A DNA stretch of 64,000 bases, taken from positions 2,294,001 to 2,358,000 of the forward strand of contig JAYKKI010000091.1 in NCBI GenBank assembly GCA_039881145.1, in the 5' to 3' direction. This document shows, in pieces, positions 1-9,539 of the stretch (position 1 is the first letter of the stretch; each line of letters opens with the position of its first letter). Origin of the DNA: Druceiella hillmani. Its lineage: Eukaryota; Arthropoda; Insecta; Lepidoptera; Hepialidae. The notes below the pieces were generated by a model that saw nothing but the letters and a program-made list of their open reading frames with translations, was not told the DNA's origin and searched no databases. The position numbers and the translations under genes are program-made.

Positions 1-754
1 TTATCTTTCTGTCTACCGATATGTTCGTATATTGTTCTATACGAACAGAATGATTGTATAATGGTATAATGGAAATGGAATGGAAAATGGTATAATCCGG
101 TTACTCATTTTTATGAAACATTTTAAAGTAGAGATTGTAAATCTCTAAAATTCAAACTTTGAGTTTATTCAGAACACAATTATCTAATATTTTGAATAGA
201 ATGAAAATGCATCTATTATTTTCTATCGTTGCATTTGTTCCCGATTTTGTCCCTTTACACTCAGAGTCGCCACTAAGTATCTGACATTTTAGACAGATAT
301 TTTCATATCGCTATCTCTGTATGATATTCATTATGGACGAAAAGAAAGCCATTGACATAATCTGGTAAAGAATCAAGTTATATTGATTCTTTACCAGAAA
401 TCTACGCCTTGAAAACAGAGAAAAATATGAAGAAAAAAACAGAGGGAAATATCGGAAAGGATCAAATAAATATAGCGAAAACAAAATTATATTTATTAAT
501 TGGCTGATACGACGTTCCGATTCAGATGTAGATTCGGAAGGAGATCGATGCTTTGATATGAACTGATGAATTTATAAGTTATATATAACATTTTTAAAAA
601 AGGTCCCTTGATATACATTAGTAAAATTACCAACATAATTTAGAGCTAGATATATGACAACCGAAATGATTTTTAATATCGACGCCGTCCGAAAACGAAC
701 CTTGCACCTACCCCGAAACCGGTATTCATCTTTGATATCAATAAAAAGAAACAG
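1..754. other. Non-coding start of window
   Basis: AT-rich sequence with no open frame that resembles a protein. It holds a short palindrome near 23-46 and the perfect hairpin listed at 361-398. The 5' untranslated part of the R1-clade LINE probably lies in the last 100-200 bases, but its exact 5' end could not be fixed. Confidence 0.5.
361..398. repeat. Perfect 16-bp inverted repeat (hairpin)
   Basis: TCTGGTAAAGAATCAA (361-376) is followed by a 6-base spacer and its exact reverse complement (383-398). The arms are perfect, which suggests a recent origin or a selected structure; nothing around it names a family. Confidence 0.8.
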
Positions 755-1449
755 ATGTCCAGTAGGGACATCATCGAAACCCTGAAGAATACAATAGAGC
801 CCAAGGCATTGGGAATAAAAATAAATAGGACGGCACCGATCCGTAGTGGCGGTGTCGTCATTGAACCGCGTGATGCAGAGAACGCGAGAAAATTGCAAGC
901 TGCAATCGCAGAACTCAAGGGCTCAAGGTGGAGAAGAGGGAGAAAGTCCCTTCTGTAATAATTTATGACGTGCCCAGAGATCATGCCATGAGGACTTCTT
1001 GCTCCATCTGAAGGAGGAGAACCTGGGCAGCTTCAGCAGCGAAGAAGTTAACAAGATTAGGATGATGAATGCGGGAACCTCCAGAGCAGGCAATAAAAAC
1101 TTTGTGGTGGAACTGCCTCAGAACCTCCGTGAAAGTTTGCTGAGGTCGGGCCATGTTTTCTTTACGTGGACATCTCGCAGAGTCGCCGATTTCGTGCAGG
1201 TGCTTCAGGTGCTTCAGATGTAATCCGTACGGGCATGTTGCAAAACATTGTAAATATGAGCAATATTGTAACAGGTGCACCAAGAATGGTCATGATGGGA
1301 AAGATTGCCACAGTGTCCCTGAAGTTGAGACCTGTGTTACCTGTACCAGGTTTAAAAAGGAGGCAGGACATCGAGTCGGCACTGATGCCTGCCCTGCATT
1401 CAGGGCAGCGCTCGAGCAATCGGTGAGACAGACGGCATACTCACCATAA
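755..1449 (+). pseudogene. LINE ORF1 (gag-like, CCHC zinc knuckles), frameshifted
   Basis: The first part (ATG at 755) has the R1-type N-terminal block, including GGVVIEPRDAENARKL. The frame then shifts near 940-960 into a stretch with VIIYDVPRDHAM, and shifts twice more before a frame from about 1153 to 1449. That last frame carries the cysteine-histidine knuckles CNPYGHVAKHC and CNRCTKNGHDGKDC, followed by CVTCTRFKKEAGHRVGTDAC. In this family the knuckles bind the element's RNA in the ribonucleoprotein particle. At least two frameshifts make it a pseudogene. The knuckle block is the best-preserved part. Confidence 0.85.
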
Positions 1450-1465
1450 ACTGGATTTTATCCAG

Positions 1466-2234
1466 CTGAATGCAGGGCAGGGCTCGACAGTCATGACCGA
1501 GCTCTCGATGACCCTTAGAGAACATGGTAAATTTTGTATCGCATTTGTCCAGGAGAAGTACGCTCCCAGGGGGAGCAGCCTGGGATTGGAACCCTTCCTC
1601 GTTCTGGAGAAGGGGCCTCATCACAAGGCTGCGATCGTCCTTGACCCGAAAGTGCTGGGCGTCCTGTTCCTGGAACACTTGACGACAGAGCATTGTGTAG
1701 TGGCCCAGATTTCTCTCGGCTCGATACATATTATAGTAATTAGTGTTTATTTTCAATATTCAATGCCCAACGAATTTCTTTGCGAGCACCTTAGCACTGT
1801 CCTCCTCTCTATTGGGCGGAGTCCAGTAGTCATCTGTGCCGATGCTAACGCGCAGTCTTGCCTGTGGTACTCGAGATGCCCCAATCTGCGTGGAGAAATC
1901 CTGGAGGATTTCATCCACCAGAACGGCCTCCTGTTGTGCAACTTGCCCAATAATTGCCGCAACGTTCTCGGGACCCTCGGAAGAGAGTGATATTGATATC
2001 ACTCTCATCTCGAGCGGGCTTGCGGGAGGTGTGCGCAACTGGCGGGTCGAACCGGGCGTTTTCTCTAGTAATCATAGTGCAATTCGTTTCTCCATCTCCC
2101 AGGCGCGCCCCACTCCAGAACCTGGAGCGCGTACCAGCACCCGTTTTAAATCAGGGTGCCAAGACTGGGGGTTAGATTTGACCAAATTTTCCTCCGAGAG
2201 CTCGAAGATTTTTCTAAATTGTCAAAACGAGTAG
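1466..2234 (+). pseudogene. LINE endonuclease domain (EEP family), frameshifted
   Basis: The frame 1493-1990 contains the endonuclease signatures CIAFVQEKYAP (position of the usual 'QEPY' block) and VVICADANAQSCLW (the 'GDFNAH' block). A frameshift near 1950-1990 moves the domain into the frame that ends at 2234, which carries the C-terminal block SDIDITLISSGL and a changed catalytic 'SDH' written here as SNH. In the family this domain nicks the target DNA to prime reverse transcription. The aspartate-to-asparagine change plus the frameshift mean it cannot be active. Confidence 0.8.
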
Positions 2235-2699
2235 ATTGTCCACATAATCTGGTTGTTGAGTTTTAGGAGAAGCTGATCATCAGTGCCGTGGTTCGGTTTG
2301 TCCGAGCCCAGCCAAGAAGAACCCCTGGTGAAGCAGCACTCTACAGGCCCTGCGACGGAACTATAGAAAAAAGAGACGTAACTACCAGGGCGCTAAGAAC
2401 CACGGAACTGATTGGGAACTTGTTGAGGCTTACCAGGTGGCCTTAGTAGACGCCCGGTGTAACTACAATAGAGAGGTTAAGAGGGCTCCCATTTTCGTAA
2501 CTTTGTCACCCGTGTAGGAAATTCGAATCCCTGGAGTGTAGAAGTGTACGGAGCCACTTGAAATCCTTCGTTTCAAGCGCCCTTAAGAGGACCGATGGGA
2601 GTTACACCGGGGATATTCGCGAGACCCTCCAGTATCTTCTGACATTGACTTTTCCCTGATGATGACCCTGATCTTGCCATCGTCGAAAAGAGAAACATC

Positions 2700-4163
2700 A
2701 GGTCTGCAGCGAGCGTAGTCCCTTTCAGCAGCTCTGATCCGGAACTGCGACACTCTGAATTAGACGTTATCGTAGAGAACCTCGACTCGAAAAAGGCTCC
2801 AGGTATTGATAAAATCGATAACAGGATCGTCAAAGCCGCATGGAAAATCACGGCGCATGAAATACTTGCGCTCTTTAACCGCTGCCTTCGTACGGGCCAC
2901 TTTCCGAAGATTTGGAAAGTGGGAAGGCTTAAAGTCATACCGAAGAGTTATGGGAAATCGCCTAGCGATCCTAAGTTTTACAGGCCCATTACGCTCCTTC
3001 CAGCCTTCGGGAAGTTGCTCGAACGTATACTGGCGGCGCGTTTATCGGCACAGCTATCTCATTCGCCGGTATCGCATAATCAGTTTGGTTTCCGCCCCGA
3101 ATTGTCCACATCGGCCGCGATTTTTAAGGCCTTGTCTTGGGTTGACGCATGCCCTGACAAATACGTTCTCCGTATTTTCTTGGACATTTCCGGCACGTTT
3201 GACAATGCCTGGTGGCCGGTCATTCTGTCCGCGTTGGAGTCCCGGGGAGTGTCAGCGGTCCTCCGCCGTGTAATTATGGATTATTTCCGCGATCGGGTGA
3301 TCTTTTTGCAGGACGGAGATACAGTTGTTAGGAAAACGTTGACTAGAGGTTGCTCACAGGGCTCGGTCCTCGGACCAATCTTGTGGAACGTCATGTTCGA
3401 TGGCATTCTCGCAATGCCCCTTCAGGGATGCGGGACCATCGCCTATGCGGATGATACTCTGCTGTTGGTCGAAGGAGCGAGTGGCGGGTGGGGATGCCGG
3501 CTGGGGCTAAATAATTCGACCCTCAAACTGATGTATACGGCGATATACCTTGGTATATTGTCCTATGCGCCGTCGGTTTGGGCTCCGTGGTGTGTCGGGG
3601 TCCAGCAAGTTAGACGGGTGGTACTGAGATCGCAGCGGACGTCGCTGCTGGCGCTGACCAAAGCTTATAGAACCTGTTCAACGGATGCATTGCCTATTTT
3701 AGCTGGTCTTCTTCCTACTGACCTCGCGATTACGGAACGTACGACCAACTTTGTTCTGGCTCGAGGCAAGAATTTTGCTGTGGGTCTGTTAAATTTTGAG
3801 TTTTTTGATAATGAACCCCTGATGATAGAAAGAGACGCATATTTGAGATCGTCGTTGCTCATTGGCAGTCTAGATAGTTCTCCCCCGATTCCAAGGGAGA
3901 CACGACCAGGTTATTTTTCCCCGATTTCTCCGAGCGTTTTGAGTAAAAACTGGCCCGTGTCTGATTACTTTACCTCCCAATTCTTAACGGGGCATGGCGC
4001 CTTTCGTGCCAGTTTGTTTAGATTCGCTTTACGGGATAGCCCGGTATGTACCTGCGGATTTGAGATGCAGGACATGAATCATGTTTTGTTCCACTGCAGT
4101 GAGCACGATGATGCGCGTAGAGTTTTGTCAGGGAGCATGCGTCTAAACATTAACGTAGAATAA
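2700..4163 (+). pseudogene. LINE reverse transcriptase with internal deletion
   Basis: One open frame runs from about 2700 to the stop at 4163. It shows the RT series: KKAPGIDKID, FYRPITLLPAFGKLLERI, NQFGFRPELST, the changed FLDISGTFDNAW (normally 'DxxxAFD'), GCSQGSVLGPILWN, and the catalytic AYADD. Directly after AYADDTLLLVEGAS the reading jumps to the thumb region (YTAIYLGILSYAPSVWA), so roughly 115 family residues are absent without loss of frame. The C-terminal knuckle CTCGFEMQDMNHVLFHC is intact. The region between 2240 and 2700 carries the linker between endonuclease and RT in broken frames. The in-frame deletion is the main defect. Confidence 0.9.
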
Positions 4164-4437
4164 CGCGGTAACTTATAACTTGGGATTTTTGATTTTCTTT
4201 GACTCATTCAGAGGGTTCGCAAAATGTGTCCTTGAAAAAAATGGAGATCCTGAATGTTTCACAGAGAAGGGACAGACTTCTGACCCTGGGTGGAAGTGCT
4301 AAGACCGTGGATACGGGACACTATTAAGGGACTTTCGAAGGTCCCCTCTTTTATATGAGGAAGGTGGCTAGGGGGCCCTGAGACTAACCCGGGTGGACGG
4401 TCGGGAATAGTGTATGCTTATAATTGGCATGAAATGA

Positions 4438-4500
4438 TGAAATTTAATGTCCTAAGTAGGAATTTAATCTCCTAAGTAGAAATTTAATGTCCTAAGTAAG
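4438..4500 (+). repeat. Three tandem 20-bp copies at the LINE 3' end
   Basis: The unit AATTTAATGTCCTAAGTAG occurs three times in a row with one or two changes (one copy reads ATCTCC in place of ATGTCC), followed by a decayed partial copy. Short tandem repeats at the 3' end are typical of some LINE tails, where slippage during target-primed reverse transcription generates them. This probably marks the 3' end of the R1-clade element. Confidence 0.7.
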
Positions 4501-4857
4501 TATTTAATTTAATTATAATTTTTATTAACATTTTGTTTATTTTTAGGCGTCCGTATCTAAAAACGAAAAAATATAATAACCATAATAAGATCACTCAAGT
4601 CCGTTTGTCATATCCGTTTTTCGCAAAAACTGTTTCATGTAAAAAGTTTGAATTTGGACATGCACATATTTAAATAGTTAACGGTCAAAAATATTCATAC
4701 AGAAATTTTAAAGATTAGGTACCTATTATTCTAAAACTCATGTTTTTTTCAAAATTTACAATATTTTAGGCCTGTGATACATATACTGTGTAACAAATTT
4801 GCACGGTATAATTTATATTCCAAATATATGTTTACAAAAATAATCAATACCGCATGT

Positions 4858-4905
4858 TTTTTTTTGTGTACCCATAACTTTTTTGTTATGGGTACACAAA
4901 AAAAA
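4858..4905. repeat. 21-bp hairpin followed by a third half-copy
   Basis: An oligo-T run plus GTGTACCCATAAC (4858-4878), a 6-base T loop, and its perfect reverse complement (4885-4905). A further direct half-copy, oligo-T plus GTGTACCC, follows at 4911-4925. The arrangement looks like a fold-back end that was partly copied again. Confidence 0.8.
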
Positions 4906-5254
4906 TGTAATTTTTTTGTGTACCCTAAATGAATTAAACTTTGACTTTCAACTAACTGACATCGACAATGATTCTATTGTTTTCAATATGAATGTCTTTT
5001 TCGCTCTTTTCAAGTTTTACGTGACTTTTTCTCTCGCTAGTTCAAAGAGCTTCGTATAAATAACATTTACAAACTATTATGAAAACCAAGCTGACTTCAT
5101 AAAAAATACAAAATTTCTCATTTGTCTGATCGACGATTGGAATAAAACAAGATTTTGAAGAACTTATTTTTCATTTTCTCTACATAAGAGTGTCATTTTT
5201 ATTCTTGTAACGTCTAAGCCCAACACTATATGGACATTTGGCAATATTTTTAAT

Positions 5255-5287
5255 GAGTATTCACTTCAAATAGAGACCTCTATTAAG
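5255..5287 (+). repeat. Left arm of a 33-bp inverted repeat (partner 6591-6623)
   Basis: The reverse complement of this stretch matches 6591-6623 at all but about four of 33 positions. The two arms point inward and flank about 1.3 kb holding the RTE remnant. They may be the ends of a DNA element that captured or received the LINE fragment, or an old fold-back duplication. No transposase was found between them. Confidence 0.6.
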
Positions 5288-5817
5288 TACCAAAATATAT
5301 GATTATTTGTTAATATTTCTCCCAATTTTGTCTCCCAATTAATTTAATGCTAAGAGATAGCCATAGTTTTAATTATGTGCTACCTAAAATATCAAGAACC
5401 TAAAGATAGATATCCGGAGGATTTCTGTAAGTTATAAAATACCTAAATAATATACTTATATAATATAACGTAAATTGAAGATATTTTCAAAAATGTTGAT
5501 TCTATAATTCCTCACATTATCTACATTGATTCTTAAAAACCAATTACAAGAATAAAATAAAAATAATATATCATAAGTAGCTTGCATAAGTGGAAAATTT
5601 TACTATAATGTGTTTAATTCCTTGAAATTATCTATGGAATACCTTTATCACTGATGAATCAAATCGGAACTTAGAATCTAAAAATTTAAATTATAAAGAT
5701 TAAAAATAATAACAAATCTTTCATATAGATAAAATCGATACGGTCCGATTATTTCTATACAAAATACTAAATCGATACCCCTGATTTAAGAAGCAATAGA
5801 ATGCTAAAAACCACAAT

Positions 5818-6870
5818 GTATGGCCTTCATCGACTTTGAAAAGGCTTTGAATTTTATAAAGTTCGGATAATGCTGCTTACGCTGCAACGATGCCACATCG
5901 AATATAGATATTTCGACTTCATCAAACCACGTCGATAAACGACATCTTTATAGTAAAAATTGTTCAAAAGATAACCTCGTTCAAAATAAAATAAGTCATT
6001 TGACAAGCAAATACTGTACACCCAAGATTATTTCCAAAGTCTCAAAGGATGTGTTTAAGATATTAGAATGGAGCAAATTGAATATCCTAGCCAACGGTAA
6101 ATTTATTTCATACTACGCTTCGCTGATAATAGAGATCGCCGAAAAAAATGAATCCAAAACAAAGAAGACTGAGGTTGCAGGTAACCGAGTAGTTCTAAAA
6201 ATGAACCTTCCCGAAATGAAAGAGACGACTGATAAAGTGCTGTGGTTGAGTACGTCTATTTAGAGGTAGCCACTAATACGGAAAACAATATGAGCGCAGA
6301 AATCGAAGGACGGATTAAATTCGAATGAACTAGCTTCGGTGCAATGAAGTCCATTTTCAAACCACAACATCTCGAAAGGCAAACTTGAAATTAACGCATA
6401 CTGCATAGAATAAAACACCGAGCCGAAATATGGACGCTCGCTAACACAAGCGGGTCTACCCTGAAGGTCGCGCAAAGAAGAATGGATAGGGTTATGGTGC
6501 ACGTACTGAATATTGTATCGAAAATGAGGTTATAAGGCATTATAATCATAATAAAATATATACATCTTAATAGAGATAATTATAATACATCTTAATAGAG
6601 ACCTCTATTTGAAGCGAATGCTCACAGAAATAAAACTAGCGTCACTGCCGTCGGAGGCAGAGTTGCCAGGTTAAACTGGCAGTTGATATCTGATATGGTG
6701 CAAAGATAATAGATGAATCTAAAGCTGTGGTAGAATGAAAACCAGAACCCGAACCTGAAGACTTGGTAGACCGAAGGTTAGATGAACTGATCACATTTAG
6801 AAACTGGAAAAAAAGATGGAGAGATTTTCGAGAGGTTAATGTGCAATATTAGACTGCAACTACCTGATGA
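5818..6870 (+). pseudogene. RTE-type LINE reverse transcriptase remnant
   Basis: Short blocks of an RTE-clade reverse transcriptase can be read in order on the plus strand, separated by stops and shifts. They are MAFIDFEKALNF (the 'DxxKAFD' block) at about 5820; SPK-like and ILEWSKLNI blocks within 6000-6263, where the catalytic 'FADD' is lost; YVYLEVATNTENNMSAEIEG at about 6260; and AEIWTLANTSGSTLKVAQRR with MDRVMVHVLNI at about 6420-6515. A degenerate C-terminal block related to 'RWxDDL' lies near 6770-6860. The segment 6000-6263 is open but is only a piece of the dead element. Both ends of the element are missing. Confidence 0.7.
6591..6623 (-). repeat. Right arm of the 33-bp inverted repeat (partner 5255-5287)
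   Basis: See the partner at 5255-5287. A second short copy of the inner part (ACATCTTAATAGAGA) occurs just before it at about 6562-6576. Confidence 0.6.
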
Positions 6871-8814
6871 TGACGAAGTACATATTATATTCGTATATTT
6901 TATTTATACCGCATTATAAACACAAAAAAATTAAACTGTTTAAATTTTTCTAGACATAAATGTAAGCACAAAAATACATATTGTCTTTATACTAACCTTT
7001 TTACTAAAATAAAAATATCGGTATAAATTCTGAGGTTCAATATCTCATTTTTAAATGTATTTGAAAATTTGTTTATATAACAAATATATAATTAAAATAT
7101 TCGATAGATGTTGCAAAAATTTATTATATACGTAGAAAAGTCATTACAACTTTTCTAGTGAAATGAATCATTATCAATTTATATAATCAATTTTTCTAGC
7201 AGATATTGCTTAAAAAGGACTTTGAGTCTCCTAGAAAAATTGTTAATGATTCATTTCACTAGAAAAGTTGTAATGACTTTTCTACGTATATAATACATTT
7301 TTGCAACGTCTATAGAATATTTGAAACGGAGTTCTTAATATATATATGGAGCTATACTAATCCCATCTCAATTGAACATTATTTTAAGTATTTCTACACT
7401 GATATCTCCGATAATTACTTAATGGTAACATTTCGACTACAGACCACAGAAAGCGCTATTCATTATTTTCCAACTTATAAAAAAATCCGTTTTCATATAT
7501 ATCCAGAAATAATATTTATTTTTGTACATTTATAATAATAAAAACTTCATATTTAATTATAAGATCAATTATATAAAGTTTACATCACATAGTACTGACA
7601 ATAATAATTATTTCATTATTATAGCTAACTCAATCGGTTATAAATAAATATATACAATAAAACATTTCATTTCGATCCATTGAACATTTTGTTTTTCTGA
7701 AAGTTTTTTAAAGTTTTAAAACGTACTTTTAAAATTATAGGTATTTTTAGAAAAATCGAGAATATTATCACTCTGCGACGTTCTGTCAAGTACTGTGACT
7801 ATGAATTTTCATGTCTCTTGATTCTAAATTTTGTTCCTTAATGCTGAATAACCATTATACATATTAACCATAGTGTGAAATATACTTATAATTTATATTC
7901 GGTTGGTTTCTGCCTGTAAATTAAAATCAGGGCGAAAAAATATTACCTCTAAACGTCATATTTTACGAATTTAAACACAAAAAATGACTTCTCTACAACT
8001 TTCTAAAGCTGCCGACGCGTTTACTTCCTCCGTTTTTCTCACCTCGTTTCCAAAATGCGTGTAATCTAGAATTAATCAACTTAGGATCAATTTAATTTAA
8101 ATAATCGAATACCAATAATAAATATGACAAATAAGGGTTTAGTAATTTTAGAGGCATGTCCTAGAGTACAAATATGTGATTTTAATGAATTATGACCATC
8201 TCAACAAACCGACAATTATAAGGGCGACAAGTAAGACATTCGTCGCTTTCATTCGTGGATGATGATTTAAATCCAGATCTCGACTATCTTTAAAGTAATA
8301 CAGAATCACTTATTGAATGTTAGAAAATATTATGGTACTTTAGTAATAAGCCTTAAATAATAAAACCTATAATAAAATAGATATATGTCTTTGGATATCT
8401 CCTATTTCTTGTTTATACGCGCATTGAAAGAGTCACGTATCTTTGAATTTAATGTTCTCCAATTAAATCAAAATCAAAGCGGTTAACGATTTGTTTTCTA
8501 ACAACTTTGCCCTCTTTAAAATTATAATTGAGTTAATTGTAAGATGAATGTACATAATGCCACCTATCAAAGAAATTATAACAGTAAATTTTTTGAGTAA
8601 ATATAATTTCTATCAAAACGCCTATGGCCACATCTTCTTGCACAAAAATGGCTGGAGTGTCGGGAATGATACAGCATACTTTTTATTACGGAAAAATCAA
8701 ATTTAAAATTGAAAATCTACACGAAGTGACTAAGAAAGCAACGTCGCTACGAAGCAACATACATCAAGGAGCAATAGAATCACTCAGTTGAAACCCTAAT
8801 TTAAAGTCCTACCT
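6871..8814. other. Non-coding AT-rich stretch
   Basis: No protein-like frame of useful length on either strand. The only distinct structure is the large hairpin at 7096-7321. Confidence 0.5.
7096..7321. mobile_element. Fold-back (MITE-like) element with 78-bp arms
   Basis: Positions 7096-7173 and 7244-7321 are reverse complements over 78 bases with three mismatches, separated by 70 bases. The pairing partly continues inward (CAATTTTTCTAG against CTAGAAAAATTG). There is no coding capacity. This is the form of a foldback or MITE-like non-autonomous DNA element. A target-site duplication could not be fixed, and the class of the parent transposase is unknown. Confidence 0.75.
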
Positions 8815-9290
8815 ATAATAATATTGTAAATGCGAAAGTGTGTTTGTTTGTTTGTTTTGCGTCACAGCTACACAACGCATCGATGTGATTTTTTGCCGAG
8901 AGGTACTTACCGGGAAATGATACACGCTTCTTTGATGCAAGAAAATCACATTTTAAATAATATTTCAGCTTTAATTCATATTATAAAAGCTAAAGTGCAT
9001 TTATTTGTACTTTTTTTCACGCCGCAAAGGAGCTAGGATTAAAGTGATTTTTTGTACCACGATGGTTAGCGGGCTCGAAATTGATATCGACCATTTTACA
9101 ACCCGGAAAATCTCATCCTAACTAATATTACAACCCCATATTATGTTGTAAATAAGAAAGCGCAATGAATATATTTGTATTATACGTCCTTCTTACACGT
9201 TGCAATAGAGTAAGTTTATTCTTCTTTCACGTCGCAACGTAGCTACGGATGGTCGTGATTTTTTGCACAGATAGTGGGCCAAGAAATAAC
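8815..9290 (+). repeat. Nested copies of a Lepidoptera-type interspersed repeat
   Basis: A block that begins like TAAATGCGAAAGTGTGTTTG and continues to a GCTAC...GTGATTTTTTGC motif occurs three times: about 8826-8896, 8975-9057 and 9150-9267. The copies diverge clearly and each breaks off soon after the motif. Blocks like this are very common in moth and butterfly genomes as ends of non-autonomous elements; which family this is I recall only in general terms. The open frame 8830-9036 runs through the repeat and is not a gene. Confidence 0.55.
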
Positions 9291-9331
9291 ATAGATACAA
9301 AACATTTTCATAGATTCAACCAGAAAAAAAA

Positions 9332-9387
<56 letters not shown>

Positions 9388-9394
9388 GTATATA

Positions 9395-9453
<59 letters not shown>

Positions 9454-9463
9454 ATATATATAT
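9332..9463. repeat. (TA)n microsatellite
   Basis: About 130 bases of alternating TA, broken only by occasional TTTA, CATA and TGTA units. The open frame reading IYIYIY through it is an artefact. Confidence 0.95.
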
Positions 9464-9539
9464 GGCATCTGTTCAGGAATGCATTAAGAATTCATACATA
9501 TATGATATAAAACATTTCTAGAGATATGTCAACAACCAA

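Larger units (their letters stand above)
755..4500 (+). mobile_element. R1-clade non-LTR retrotransposon (LINE), degenerate
   Basis: Remnants of the three parts of an R1-type LINE appear in order on the plus strand: a gag-like ORF1 with zinc knuckles, an endonuclease of the exonuclease-endonuclease-phosphatase fold, and a reverse transcriptase followed by a C-terminal zinc-knuckle segment. After the last stop at 4163 comes about 340 bases of 3' untranslated sequence ending in a short tandem repeat. The order and the CCHC motifs fit the R1 clade; there is no 28S rDNA here, so this is a dispersed copy and not an rDNA insertion. The frame changes several times and about 115 residues are missing from the RT, so it is inactive. 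The 5' end is not resolved. Confidence 0.85.
4501..5817. other. Non-coding AT-rich stretch with hairpin and one inverted-repeat arm
   Basis: No coding signal. It contains the hairpin at 4858-4905 and the left arm (5255-5287) of a 33-bp inverted repeat. The rest shows nothing recognisable. Confidence 0.5.

Noticed and set aside
4163..4500. R1/R2 insertion into rDNA
   Set aside because: The flanks are not 28S sequence, so it is a dispersed R1-clade copy.
9249..9521. Open frame of Ile-Tyr repeats (also 12,828-13,103 minus and 54,314-54,670)
   Set aside because: Translation of (TA)n microsatellites; not a protein.
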